A stretch of DNA of 64,000 bases. It comes from Sitta carolinensis. Lineage: Eukaryota > Chordata > Aves > Passeriformes > Sittidae. A program made the translations under genes and the position numbers. The notes below the pieces were generated by a model. That model saw nothing but the letters and a program-made list of their open reading frames with translations. It had not been told where the DNA came from and did not search any database. Every line of letters starts with the position of its first letter. The stretch's first letter is position 1. Positions 1-12,100 of the stretch are shown piece by piece. The stretch covers positions 37,295,870-37,359,869 of the forward strand of contig JAVUNC010000006.1 in the NCBI GenBank assembly GCA_032173965.1, read 5' to 3'.

Positions 1-1372
1 ATATTCTTGCTCTGTTGTTCTACTGAGCTCAGTTTGGTAGTCCTAGGTGTTTTTTACTTCCTTTCAGAGCCTCAGTCTCATACCTTATTTGACCCCAATG
101 CAAAAGAAAATATTTCCTAATATTCACCTTCAGTGGCTTCCTTCCACTAATTCATCTTGTTATATTTGCAAATACTAGAAAGAAATCCCTCTTTTATGTA
201 CAAACACCTTGAAGACTATATAAAATTCCAAGATATTTGATTTAGTGTGTCTTTATATTCACAATTAAAAATTTGTTCTTCTCCACAAAGAAAAATTTGG
301 TGTCTTTATATTTAAACACACTGTGGAAAATGTTTACTGGGATGTTTCTTTTTATTGTCATAACACCTTGAAATTTAATAATCATATTAAAAACAAAATT
401 CTCTTTCCAACTCCTAAGTACATATGTATCTTCAGTTATACTCATCTAATTAATTATGAATATTTCAACAAACCCATGCAAGCTAAAAGCCCATCGTAAC
501 TCATTAAACATAATTGAGGAGGAAAAAGAGAAAGCCACTGCAGTTGTGTGTATTTGTCCTAATTATAGTGATTTCACAAACTTAAAGTCCTCCTTTGATA
601 ATTTGGTTTTAGCATTTTCTTTTTTACTCTAATAGTCTTCCAGGGAGGCTATAGAATGATTTTTCTGTCCTTCTTCAAAAGAATTATTGAAATTGATTTG
701 ATGTAATATTGTTTTCCTTGATACTCAGTCAAGAGAGAAACTGTGCTGGGGTTTGGATTTTGGTTTGCATTCAGAGAAGCTGGAATGAAAATGTGATTCA
801 GCTTTCTGTTTATGTTCAAGATGAGCAACTAGTGAACAACCCAGTGCAGACTTTAGGAAAGAATGCATTAGGGGACCTGCAAAAAACAAAATAGTCTGTA
901 AAGGAGGCATCCTTTGCATAGTTCCTAAGAATAGGAGCTTTTTAGTATTATATTCATTAGAGTTGGTAGATCCTGCAATGAACTGCCTACACCAGCATGT
1001 AAATATCCAAAGTAATGCAAGTTAGACTTCTGAAATAAGTTAAACAGGAGCCAACAAATGCCTGTTTCTTTTCCCTGCAAATGGAATCTACGATTACTTA
1101 TTTAGGGCTTTATGATGCAAATTACATGAAATTAGATGACATCGACTGTGCTCACACAGCCTGAAGTTTGAAGACTAGTGTTAAACTGGATGGCTAATTA
1201 ATTTGGAAAGTCACATCCAATATATTTTTTTTCTTGAAAGCAGGACAGTATTTACTGCATGCATTATGTATGTCCCAGTAGAAAACTATTATGTCATCCT
1301 ATAGGAGAAATTCCAGGGAACTGTTTCCTGCAATCTGAGAATAATGTGCTGAGGTCCTGACAGACAGAATTT

Positions 1373-1415
1373 TCTTGGTTGGTTGGGGGTTTTTCTGTGT
1401 TTTGTTTGGTTGTTG
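1373..1415 (+). repeat. GT-rich degenerate simple repeat
   Basis: TTGG/TTTG-type words repeat imperfectly, with a run of five G inside. This is ordinary low-complexity DNA. Similar TG-rich tracts recur near 9.1, 22.2, 41.2 and 56.4 kb. Confidence 0.6.
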
Positions 1416-3256
1416 CTTTATATGAAGCATAGTTCTGCTTGTTCAGATCTCGGTTCTTAAGAGCTGGCTGCCCAATGAAAGCAGCCATGAATTTCAGCAG
1501 GGGATTAAATGCAATGGGCCAGTGACTCATGCAGTGAGAGGCTTTGCATACCTTGCCTTGTGTTCTCACTAGCTGCCAGGCTGCCCACGTGGAAGTTCAT
1601 AGGCAGGCTGTGCTTAGAGACAGTGAACCTGCTCATATGAAGTGAGTACCACTAAACTAATACCTTACTTAACTATTATCAGTCCCATGGGATATTGAAG
1701 TCTTCAAAAGAAGTCTCTGGGTGTAGCCAGAGCTGTGCTCGCAGCTTTCCTTGCTAAGTGAAAGCTGCACCTAGACTTGCAGGCAGCTTTAGAATGCCTC
1801 CTAGAATATCATATGGGATGAGAAACAGTAGATTTTCCTTTTCTGAGGTTCAATATCCCCACAATTTTTTTAAACCACAAAGTAACCAGTCTGGTAACTT
1901 ACCATCTATGTTCTTCCACTTCACTGCACCTCTTAGTCTCAGTTCCTCAAGTCCAAAAAAAGATCATTACAGTCCACTGTTGAGTCACTGGACTGCTCTT
2001 CACATAGACTTCGTTACTGGTGGAGAAAGAAAAGATGAATGCCCACATAGCAAGCTTCACATTCCCGGGATTAAAGTTTTAGACATCCTTCAAGCCTTTA
2101 CAGAAAATTCAAGAATTATGTGTGAACTACAGGCCTTGGACTGGAGTTCATAAATCTTAGATTAGTACTGAATATACTCTATAATATGGGTAAGACAGAG
2201 GTGTTGGAGCTTTAAGTTCTTCCTTAAAACTGCTCTGGACAACAAGAAAAGAATCCTTCTTGAACAGAAGGACAGAGAAGACAGCAATTCCAAAATAAAC
2301 CCATAGTTGAAGGCAGTAGTATGACTAATGGGAACTGAACATCTGTAAAGGGGGAGATCAGTATGGGCAAGAGAAATATGGGACATCTGGCTTTGGAGTT
2401 ATGAAAGATTCAAACAAGCCAAAGAGAAAATCCACAAAGATAATCAATGTCCTAAAAGCTAATTCAGAGAAACTCCTCAGTATCCCAGGGTGCTCTCCTT
2501 GCCCCCCAAGAGCATCACTTGATGGTAATTTCCTCTCTGAGGGCTGCAGCCAGCCTCAGGTCCCAGCTCCTGAGGGCCTCTACTGTTCCAGAAAAACGAA
2601 CAAAAAGCCCAGAGCTCTCTATTTGGCTCTTGTATGACTCTCATAAGCAATGAAAAGTGTCATGAGCTTTTGAGTACAGGACAAAAACAAGCCACTAACA
2701 ATGCACATTTTGCATCTGAGTAGAGCTTTTGAGAGCTACTAAATTAAATACATTTGCATTTACAGAGAAAAGTGGCAGTAATTGGACTTTATGCTCTTTT
2801 TAAACTTTTATTAACTTATGTTTTAGATTTATTATATTTTTTTATTTTTAATAAGATTGTGAAAGTAAACCTCCAAATAGCACCTCAGACTTTATTTCTT
2901 TAAATCTCTTGTGCTGTCCATCATTCCCTGCCCAAAGCACTCTTGAAATTTGTGGCAAGATCTCAGTTATCTCTCCTCAACCAAACTCAAATAGTCACCA
3001 CTTTCAGCAAGATTTTAGCTGAACCTTGCAACAGGCCACAGTTGTCACTGGAAAAACCTCACCATCTAGGAGACAGTAAAAATGGGTGCTGTATCATGAA
3101 TACCACAGGAGTTGGACTCTGCAAGCCATAAAAACAAATACACATGGGGAGACCTGTAATTCTCTTATTTTGAAGGACAACTTTATCAAGAATATATTTA
3201 GCCCACTATGTGTGCCCCACTCTCTGAAATACACAAAAATGAATCTGGTGTGATCT

Positions 3257-3295
3257 CCCTCCCACCTCTAACCTCCCCCCACCTTTACTCTCCCC
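3257..3295 (-). other. C-run tract, possible G-quadruplex on the minus strand
   Basis: Four C-runs of 3, 3, 6 and 4 bases lie within 39 bp of polypyrimidine sequence. On the minus strand these are G-runs separated by loops of about 11, 11 and 1 bases. That fits only a loose quadruplex definition because two loops are long. The composition is seen directly; folding is inferred. Confidence 0.35.
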
Positions 3296-4410
3296 TCTCT
3301 TATGTTTTCAGTGGACATCTGGAAAGCTGGGGCAAGAGGAAAGCCGCAATGGTAGAAGAATAAAAGTCATAACTTACCTCATTTCATTGCCTTTCAATGA
3401 CCACTATGAAAAGCAATCATATTTTCTCTTTGCTTTTCATAACAGTAAGGCAGCCACAGAGGATGCCCATCTCCCCTTGTCCAAAGATTTTCTCCTCTGC
3501 ATGACTGCTAACCCTTGCACATGCTGGCTCTTTGCTATAATTGAAGATGGTGTTATACTTTGCCTAATCCTTGGGATTTCCCAGGTTGTACAGAAAAGTA
3601 AATTTTGGAAATCATATCAAGAAAAGACAGTACAAAATCTGTCTTCTGTAACCAGTCTATTGAAGATACCATTTGATGTACGAACCCTTTTTCTGTATTC
3701 CACCATGTCTCAGAATTTCTGATTCCCTAATATACATGAGGTTTTCAAAGGGCATGTGCAGATCATAGGAATTTTAGAGGAACTCTTCTAGGGAAAATCC
3801 CTTATTCTAAGAAGAACCTCAGCCACCTATGGCTTTAGAGATAATTTATGTCCAAATAATTTATATGTCCAAATGACCAATTTATGAAAACACTATAAAT
3901 GGACATTTGAATATAAAATGTGTCCCCTTTGAAGTGGCCAAAACCTTTCCAAATATTCCATCTCATCTCAAAGCAAAGCACTTCAAAGATTCATGGTATG
4001 ACATTTACTGCCTGATAGAAGTGTGCAGCTGAAATAAATTTTTAAAATTTTATAAAACTAAACCAATAGTATGATTCCATTAACTAAATGGACTCAAGAA
4101 ATGGTTACCATTAGTCATTATTACTGTCCTGAAAGAGAGGAAGACTAATTATGTATGGATTTGTTTTTGTCTTGGTTTACAAACTTCTGCCACTAAAAGA
4201 ATAATTGTGAACTCCAAATGGGTCATCCTGAAATGCACCACTTGTAAGAAAAAAACCGGTCCAGAATTCCAACTAGCGACAACTTGTTCCTCAGAATTAA
4301 AAATCAAGTTAATAGGCTCACAGTGATTTGTCTTGGATAATTGATTAATATAACATTTGGTTTTGCTTCCCTTGGTGAAATCAATCCCATTCCTCAAAGC
4401 AGACAGCTTA

Positions 4411-4683
4411 CGCCTTGTCTCTTCAGTGTAATGCGATCAGCTCAGGCTGCACGCCCCGACCTGGTTCGGGTTTATTGATGGCTCAATCAGCGCCCGCTGT
4501 CCGGAGGCTCTGTGCCCGAGAGGGCAGTGACACCCGGAGGGAGGCAGTGGCCATACAGACAGCTTTCTGCCAAGGTACCACTCAGCACGGAATTCTTACT
4601 AACGTGAGGGACTTTAAAACACTAGCGATAGGAACAAAGTGCTCTTGTTGCCTTCTAAGCTGCAGCCTATTCTGAGGCGTACG
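4411..4683. promoter_or_regulatory. Isolated CpG-dense patch (possible small CpG island or promoter)
   Basis: I count 15 CpG dinucleotides in 273 bp (from 4411 to 4683), against a CpG-poor flanking background on either side. The first part, about 4440-4560, is also visibly GC-rich, with words such as GCGCCCG and CCCGGAGG. Partial open frames cross it on both strands (plus 4415-4675, minus 4582-4950), but neither protein has a recognisable motif. In vertebrates such a patch can mark an unmethylated promoter of a non-coding or poorly annotated transcript. It could also be a recently inserted or gene-converted segment. It is short for a classical island, and I see no clear TATA box or initiator. 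Confidence 0.3.
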
Positions 4684-5277
4684 AACATGCAGCAGTAGGC
4701 GCTGCTTTTGCCTTCCTGAATCTGAGCCACAAAGCCTCTCAGCTATTTTGAGATGGGTGTTTAAGATTTTGATACTTTTTACTGCAATAAAGTGTCTTTT
4801 GCCAGAGTCATCAGTGAGAAAACAGGATGAGAAATGGAAAACATTATAAAAGCCATGGAGGCAGCTGTGTGAAGTGCAGGGTGCAGCCGCCAGGAGTGGC
4901 TCCAGCTGCCACTGCATTGAGAGAACAGGAAATAATCCAAGTGGATACAAAAAAAGGGGTATAATTCTGGGCGAGGCATGAATTTCAGTGACAGATTTCC
5001 AAGCTACAGAGTGAAAATCGTGAGACCAGTTAATTTTCTCAAAGTTAGGGAGATTCTTATGAAAGAGTATAATTAATTATTGCATCATCGGTGACTGGGT
5101 GATTTAGTAAACTATTTTTACATGTTTTGTGCACCATTGTGCATGGTCCTGCAAAGGCATGTGAAAATTGCATAAAAGGTAGACTGCATACTGCATAGGA
5201 TGTTGCTCACCAAAACTGAGGGCTTTCTAAATCTGGATTTAAATCTTAACTATCTGAAAATCCTATGATTCCCTATT
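4684..5277. other. Non-coding stretch
   Basis: AT-rich sequence with no gene, transposon or tandem repeat that I can recognise. A frame on the minus strand continuing from the CpG patch has no family resemblance. Confidence 0.6.
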
Positions 5278-5470
5278 ATGCCTTATTGTTATTCCCTATT
5301 ATTATTCATTATTATTATTGTTGTTGTTATTTCATTCTTCTTATTATTTTTCTTGGGGGTTTTGTTATTATTTTATTACTATTTTATTATTATTACTTTT
5401 ATGGTTTTATTTGTTTTTTTATTCATTGTTATTATTTTGTTGTTATTATTTTGTTTTGGAATTATTTTTA
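5278..5470 (+). repeat. TTA/TTG/TTTTA-rich low-complexity tract
   Basis: About 190 bp made of imperfect TTA, TTG and TTTTA words with a GGGGG interruption. Two long overlapping open frames here (5265-5471 and 5278-5496) encode only hydrophobic Phe/Tyr/Ile/Leu strings. That is the expected by-product of T-rich repeats and not a membrane protein. Confidence 0.8.
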
Positions 5471-8400
5471 AAAATAGACTCAAAAAACTGAACTAGTCAG
5501 ATTCCATGACTTTTCCCACTTCACTTTGTCATATAGAAGTTAGGGGCAATATTTAAAAGCACAGGATGTTACCCACCATGGCTGAAAATATCCTGAGTAG
5601 TTTGTCCCATAGATTTAGGGTGAAGTCAACTGCAATTGACACTCAGAAAAAAAATAAAATCATAGATTTAATTTTGAAGTAACTAAATATTTGCCTTCCC
5701 CTTTCTTTTCTACCTATTTCATTACCACTTTCCACTAAGGCAGGAATTGGTGATCACAAATATACCATGGATCACTGACCCCCTAAGTGTGTAGATAAAA
5801 GCTTGTGCATATTCATTAATACTAATATTTCGAGTATTTTTAACCTATAACCCAATCATGGGTTTAGCTTTTTAACTTTCTTCTGCTTGTACTCTTAAAT
5901 GCCAAGCACACGCTAGCTTCTGCCAGATTTTCTCTTGCTGCAAGACACATATTTCTGAGCTGTTTGCCTTCAGTGACAGCTGGTTTCTAGGAGAATGTCT
6001 AGATCTATTGTAAGCTACAGATAACTGGACATTTTGATTTAGTTGGCTCCTTGTAGCTCTGGAGTCCCATGTTCTTGCAGTACTCCAAAAGGGAATAACT
6101 AGCTCAGGAGGATGAGCCTAAAGATGAAAAAAGATGTTGAAAAATTAACTGGAGATGTCATTTTTAGTAATGTAAATTACATTATTCAGCATCGTTACAT
6201 TCATAAAGTCATACTTACACTAATGTTTCCAAGATCTAAATGCGATTTTAAAGTTTATCCATTTCCTATACATATTTCTTTTATAAAAAAGTAGGTACAG
6301 GGGACTTTCGCAGGCAGCAAAACAGCTGGAATGAAAAGATGAAGAAAACGCAGAGTTTCACAGAGAAATGATTACAGGTGAGGAATCTGGACTATGTGAA
6401 CACCTGGACTAAAGCTTCAGCCATCCCTTAGGGAAGTTAGAGGGCTTTCCACACCACAGAAAGGTACACAGCACTACACAGAGCTACAGCTTGCCACTCA
6501 TCACGGTGCCAAATCTTTCCCTGAGGTAACTTGTGCAGTTCCAGGGGATTTACTCTAATGGTGAAATGGTCCCCTAGCACATAGAAAGCTGCTTACAGAG
6601 ACAAGCAGCAAAGAAAGTAACATAATCCTTCAGCTACCAAACTGTCAAGTAGGACTTAGTAGGTTCATTTTTCATGGAGACATTTTGCTTCTTGTAAAAT
6701 GGCATTTCTCCTCCTCCACACTTCCTCTGATTACACCCACACTGGCAGTGATGCTAGGAGTGCCTCAGGCTCAGAGTGAGTTTGGGACAGTTCCTACTTC
6801 TGACTTTGGTCAGCTGGGTTCCCACTGCAGGTCGGAGCATGCAGTGAGGAGACCTGGGCTACACACTGATCTGCAGGCACCACTGTCACATCTTCAGTGT
6901 TTGTCTTCCTTTAGCATCCTGAGAGCACCTGTTGCTGAGAGCCATGATGATTTCATTTCCCCAGACTCAGGAACTCCATTTATGTCTGACCTGGCTTGCC
7001 CTGCACTGTGCAAACAAGTCCTAGGAGGTGACTCTCAAGTTACTTGATTTTTTTAATGAGGGTACAAGAAAAACTGCCTGGCTTCCCAGGTGGGGTGAGG
7101 GGTTTTAATATGCATCTTTAAAGCTTTGGTGGTGACAGGAATTATTCCAATTTCACATCATTTTATTGTGGTCATAATGAGGATATTTTTTAAACTCTGC
7201 TTCTCCAAATGAAAGGATGCATTATTGTAAAGCAGTACCAGTAAGCAGGCAGTGGAAAGAAAATGTTCGGATGAATTCAGAATAAATAGTTATACATTGC
7301 TGCAAATGAGTTTATCTGCTTGTCATATAAGTTCAGCTGATTTTTAGGATGCATTCAGCTACATTTTTGAGATATGGGGTGCATTTATTGATTTTTGTTT
7401 TAAATTATATTAAATTTGGTACTGCAACTGCCATTATTTCTTAACATCTCAGCAGGACATGCTTATGCCTGCAGTACTGTTGTAGTAGATCAAACATTGA
7501 ACAGACAATTAGTTGTGCTCCATATTTAGCTGTGCAAGAGTCTGGGAAGAGGGAATCATAAGTTAGAGCATTTTGAAATTGATAAGAATTACCTCCTCCC
7601 AGTAACATACACATTGACCAAGACTTAAGCTAGGCATCATACTCTGCTACATTGCTTCCCTCACAAAGATGTAACTAATAAGAACTACAGCCATCTAAAC
7701 AAAGATACTTTGCGGGTACAAATATTTTGCCAGTTGTATAAAGTAAAATAAAAGGTAAAAAAAGGAGGGAAATGGTTGCTGGCATAATTTTGGTTTGTTT
7801 TCTTTTGCTTTCTTATGAAGAGGCTGGGGTCACTGTGAGCCCAGGATATTCATTATATTTTTTCCCTTGGGTAGTTCTGAAAAGGGCACAAAATGTCAGT
7901 AATCATCCCCTTTATGTCTTAGTGGCAAGTTTATGATTGAAGGATTACCTTGCTAATACATGTTTAAATGAGGCTTTGGCAATGTTACTGGTATTTAAAA
8001 GAGCTCTGGCATTTGAAACAGTTGACAACAAAAGATTTTGCTGATAAACAGAACCAGGCTCATGTTAGCCTGGCTCTGAGACTGAAGGCTTTAACATCAG
8101 CTCTGTCCTGACACTTCTCATTTTTAATTCAAAGCAAAAATGGTTGGTGTGAAATGCTGAACAGAACATCACAGAAGCTGGAAATGATGGGGAAAATAAA
8201 AAATATTGTCAAATGAAAAACCATACAAAAGCAGATGATATGTAGCATCTGAAATTATTTATTGTTATTATATATCAAAGATTAAGTTGAACTTTTTGGT
8301 ATAGAAAAAGATTAAACTATCAGGAAGCAAAATAGAATCTAAACAATACAGTATCTGGTTATTTTCATTTACATTTGTTACATTTCTTCTAGGTGTGTCA

Positions 8401-9127
8401 AACATGTAGCTCAATTATTAAGTCTCAGGCAGGATAATACAACTCATGCCTCCTTGCACTAGAAAGGTCTTGCTAACTCAGTTGAATTCCCTTAGATTAG
8501 CAAGTTGGTTTTTTCACTTGTACATAGGAAGCAAAAATGGATTTCTTAAGGGATTTTAAATCATGTCCTTTCAGACTGTGAAAATTTAGTGCATTATTTG
8601 TGAAGTCCTTTTCAAGCTCTCAGCTGAAATGCAGTATTTAAAAGAGGGACATAATTCCCTGATGTTTCATGGTGAAGGATGTGGATGATTTACAGACAAC
8701 ATGACTTTTTTGAAAAGGAAATTTTTAACCTTAACTGGCAAATCAAGCCTTTCACCTTTCTTGCCTGCTCCATTTCTTACTTATTTTTCCATCATAGCTG
8801 AAAATTCCACTTCTGCCTTGAAGTGTCTCTTTCATAGTTTTTAGTAGATGGTTTATTTAATAAATCAAAGCTAGTAACTGCAAAAATCTGCATTTCTTTC
8901 CATCGCTACCAAAACAGTCTGGGATAAAATTTCATCAAGTCAGAAACATGAAACAGTCTCCACTCTTGGATTCCTCCACTCCACTCCACTCTGCTCCTCA
9001 ATTCTTGGATTCTCAGCAGTCCATCAGCATTCCAATGTGTGTGTATATGACACCTTGAAGAGAACAAAAGCCAGGACCAGAGCCAGACACATTGCTAGTC
9101 ATAAGCAGTGGGGGAGTTCTGTTTTGT
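5471..9127. other. AT-rich non-coding stretch
   Basis: No gene or transposon recognised. Short A-runs (5.65 kb) and a brief CCACT repeat (about 8974-8991, three to four units) are the only repeats noted. The 120-codon plus frame at 6685-7047 starts from a non-ATG codon and shows no motif. Confidence 0.6.
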
Positions 9128-9167
9128 GGTTGGTTGGTTGGTTGGTTGGTTGGTTGGTTGGTTGGTT
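9128..9167 (+). repeat. (GGTT)10 perfect tetranucleotide microsatellite
   Basis: Ten uninterrupted GGTT units, followed by TTGT and a degraded tail. The complementary-strand frame reads a Pro-Thr-Asn-Gln repeat (minus 9013-9252), which is a by-product. A perfect tract of this length is likely to vary in length between individuals. Confidence 0.9.
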
Positions 9168-12100
9168 TGTAAATTGGTTTAGATTTGGGGGTTCTTTTAA
9201 GCATTAGCAAAGACAGGCCAAATTTTGATTTTGGTAATTTTGGGCTGTCCAATGGAAACTGAGGGAATGGTAGTGTTCTTGTTGTACCACAGGATGTTGT
9301 GTAGTCCGAAAAAGTCAGCCAGAACTAGAATCCAAAATTCACTGACTACAGCACAAAAGAAGCATAATCAAATTTTGTATAAACAAGGGAGGTCCAATAC
9401 TTGATAATTTCTCATTTGACTTTATCTTCATAATTGCTTTTCTATTCTGGGTGAAAATCCTGTAGTTAGACAGTTGACTAGAACTGAGAAAGTGTCTACA
9501 TAACCAAATGTCATCAGGTAAGGGGTTTCCATTTCAAAACCTTGCTGGATCCTTGAGGTTTCTGGAAGAAAGAGGTTACAAAAGAGTCATTCAGCATTTT
9601 CTATTGGATTGTCAATGAGTTTCCATTTGTCAATGAGACTTGAGAGTACTCTTGAAAAAAGTGCTAACTTGGTGGTGCAATAGGTATCTATTTTTAATAG
9701 TTTTTGGTTTGCGAGCAGAATGTCACTCAAACTGGACAAGATCTTGCATGTCACAAACTGCTTCTTAGAATGATTGTATATCTTAAAGGAAATTTAATTT
9801 GGTCAAAGGGTTCATTTGTCTCATTTTACAAAGTGGAGTGTAGAAAACACCCACCAAGTTTTCTTTACTACAACTTCTGAACGAAAACAAAGGTTTCCAA
9901 AATTAGCAGTATTCAGTCTGAGGTTCATACACCCCACTGAGGCATTCAACCTGTACTGGCAAGGTACCTGCATCTAAATTTTGTTTCAAGATATGGAGTA
10001 CACTTCTGCTTTAAGAAATCACTCTGTGACTATTTCCACATTGGGAGGGTTTCAAAGGTAAATTAATTAATTGCTTCTGGAGATATCTATCTCTTTTCAC
10101 TAACTATGGAGGAAATCTAGATGGCTAAACTGAAATAATCTGATGCATCTGTTGCTTTAAGGAGTATGTTCGTGGTGGTGTTTGTCATCACAGCCCCATA
10201 CCTCCAGGTTAAGAGAGAGATGAGAGGAATTGCCTCTGTTTGTTACCTACGAACAGAGATAAGAGCTGAATTCAGAAGACCAAGTTCACACTCCAGTGAC
10301 ACTATGAAAAGAATCACCATCCTTTTACATGCATGCAAATGTGTTTTGCTTTCCCAAATTAGAGGTTAAATGTGTAGTTAGAAACTCAGAGGTATCAAGA
10401 GAGTTGTTTCTCGATATTTCATTTACTTCACTACAAAAAGTAACCTTCTCAAACCATGTTTTTCCTTGTTTTGTTTCATTTTTCTGAAAGCAATATTATC
10501 TCTATTTTTCCATTTATATTGTGGGGCTGAGTGAAACCATATCCCTCGTGTCTTTTGTTTATTATTAAACTTACTTAAGCTTAATACTTAAGTTTCCTTC
10601 CTGCACCTATTTCGGATAGTAAGCAGCAAACACTACTTGCTTTTGCAAATTAAAAAGTAGGACCAAAATGTCAGTACTACAAATGACACATAATTATTTC
10701 ACTGTAGACTCCTGAGGATGAGCAAATTATAGGGTTAGCAAGCAAGAATGAAACAATTATATCTTTTAAAATATTTAGTGAACAAAAGCTTTTACTTATC
10801 TGGATTTCTCTTCTGAGTTTAAATGCTTCACTAGAAACTAATGATGAAATTAACTGCAGAATTATGATTTATTTTTTTAAGAATCAAGTAAGAATATAAA
10901 GGTGGGATATTTTCTTATAATAAATCTTGCACTTGTAAAATTTATGCATAACACCAGGTTTTCCAGCTGAGAAAGGTTTTAAAACCCATATTTCTGAAAG
11001 TGGCACCATCTCCTAATGCAACATTAAGAGAAGGCAGCTAAATAAAGCAAAATGCAAAACACAGGCAGTAGCCCTAAAAAGGCAAATTCCAGATACTTGA
11101 ATTTATAAATGACTGAAGCTACCATTCCTTGTTGAGTGACTCCTTACTGGATCAGGCTATGGAAGTTGAGATAGTGAAGCTCAAAAGCTGCTAACCCATG
11201 AAATGGCAAAGGCAGATATTGCTTAAAGATGACATATATTTGACAACTTCTTGCATTCTCTACAAGTTGGAGACAAGACACTAATTAAGATAAATCTTCA
11301 GACTGACACATAACAAGAATATGCTTGGGCTGCCTGTTTCCTTTTGACTCAATCCTAATGCTGTTTAAGTGAAGATATTAGTGATATTATATAGCTCAGG
11401 ATGAATTTTATAAGAGCAAAATTGATAAAGTTTTTTTAATTAAAAAATAGCCACATCTTTGATTTTCCTCTGAAAGTTCCAAGTATGAGTTATATAATTT
11501 AATTAAGCTACACTTTCAATATCTAAGATATAAAGTATAAGTATATAAAGTATATAAGTTACTTTCAACACTTGGAAAAAAAATATAGGCCATAGTACAG
11601 CAGTCCAGAATAACTAAAGAATGTGTAGGAGTGCTTCTTTTTGGTTTTCTTCTTGGTTTCATCTTCTTGGTTACAAATGACATATGGAGAAGTTAACTAC
11701 TATTCTCACTATCTCTCAATTTCTCTTATGTAAAAAACCCTTAGCATCAGGAGGTCATGATGAAAATGTAGAAAAACAACATATTTATACAGCTTAAAAT
11801 ATTTTGGTCAATTTGAAGAGGAGACAGAATCTAAAACTACTGAAAAAATTCTGTTACAGGTAATAAACTTGCATATCTTGCCCCAAAATTAGTTATTGTG
11901 ATCATGGCAAACTCTGTGGCCTGTACTTACAAAAACCTCTGCCTTTTAATTAAAAATTCTGAAGTTAAATGGCAGTCTTGAACTTCTTCCAGCTCACAAA
12001 AATCATTTTGCCAGGGGAATACTGGATTGGTAACTTTTTTTTTTTTCATAAGGACTTTCAGGACCCTCCATATAGAAACCATTAAGAAAAATGAAAATAT

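Larger units (their letters stand above)
1..4410. other. AT-rich non-coding stretch
   Basis: No gene can be supported here. Open frames of 60-131 codons occur on both strands, but none has a recognisable motif or a convincing splice-site pair. They look like chance frames in AT-rich DNA. The stretch holds a GT-rich tract near 1.4 kb, an AT-only patch around 2.80-2.85 kb and a C-run tract near 3.27 kb (the first and last listed separately). No transposon was recognised. Confidence 0.6.

Noticed and set aside
4455..4475. GGTTCGGG resembling a tRNA B box
   Set aside because: There is no A box at the right distance, no acceptor-stem pairing and no terminator-like T run.
5255..5285. ATCCTATGATTCC resembling a CR1 tail
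   Set aside because: The sequence upstream shows none of the CR1 3' landmarks.
5265..5496. Hydrophobic Phe/Tyr/Ile frames resembling membrane proteins
   Set aside because: By-products of TTA/TTG-rich low-complexity DNA; two frames are open at once.
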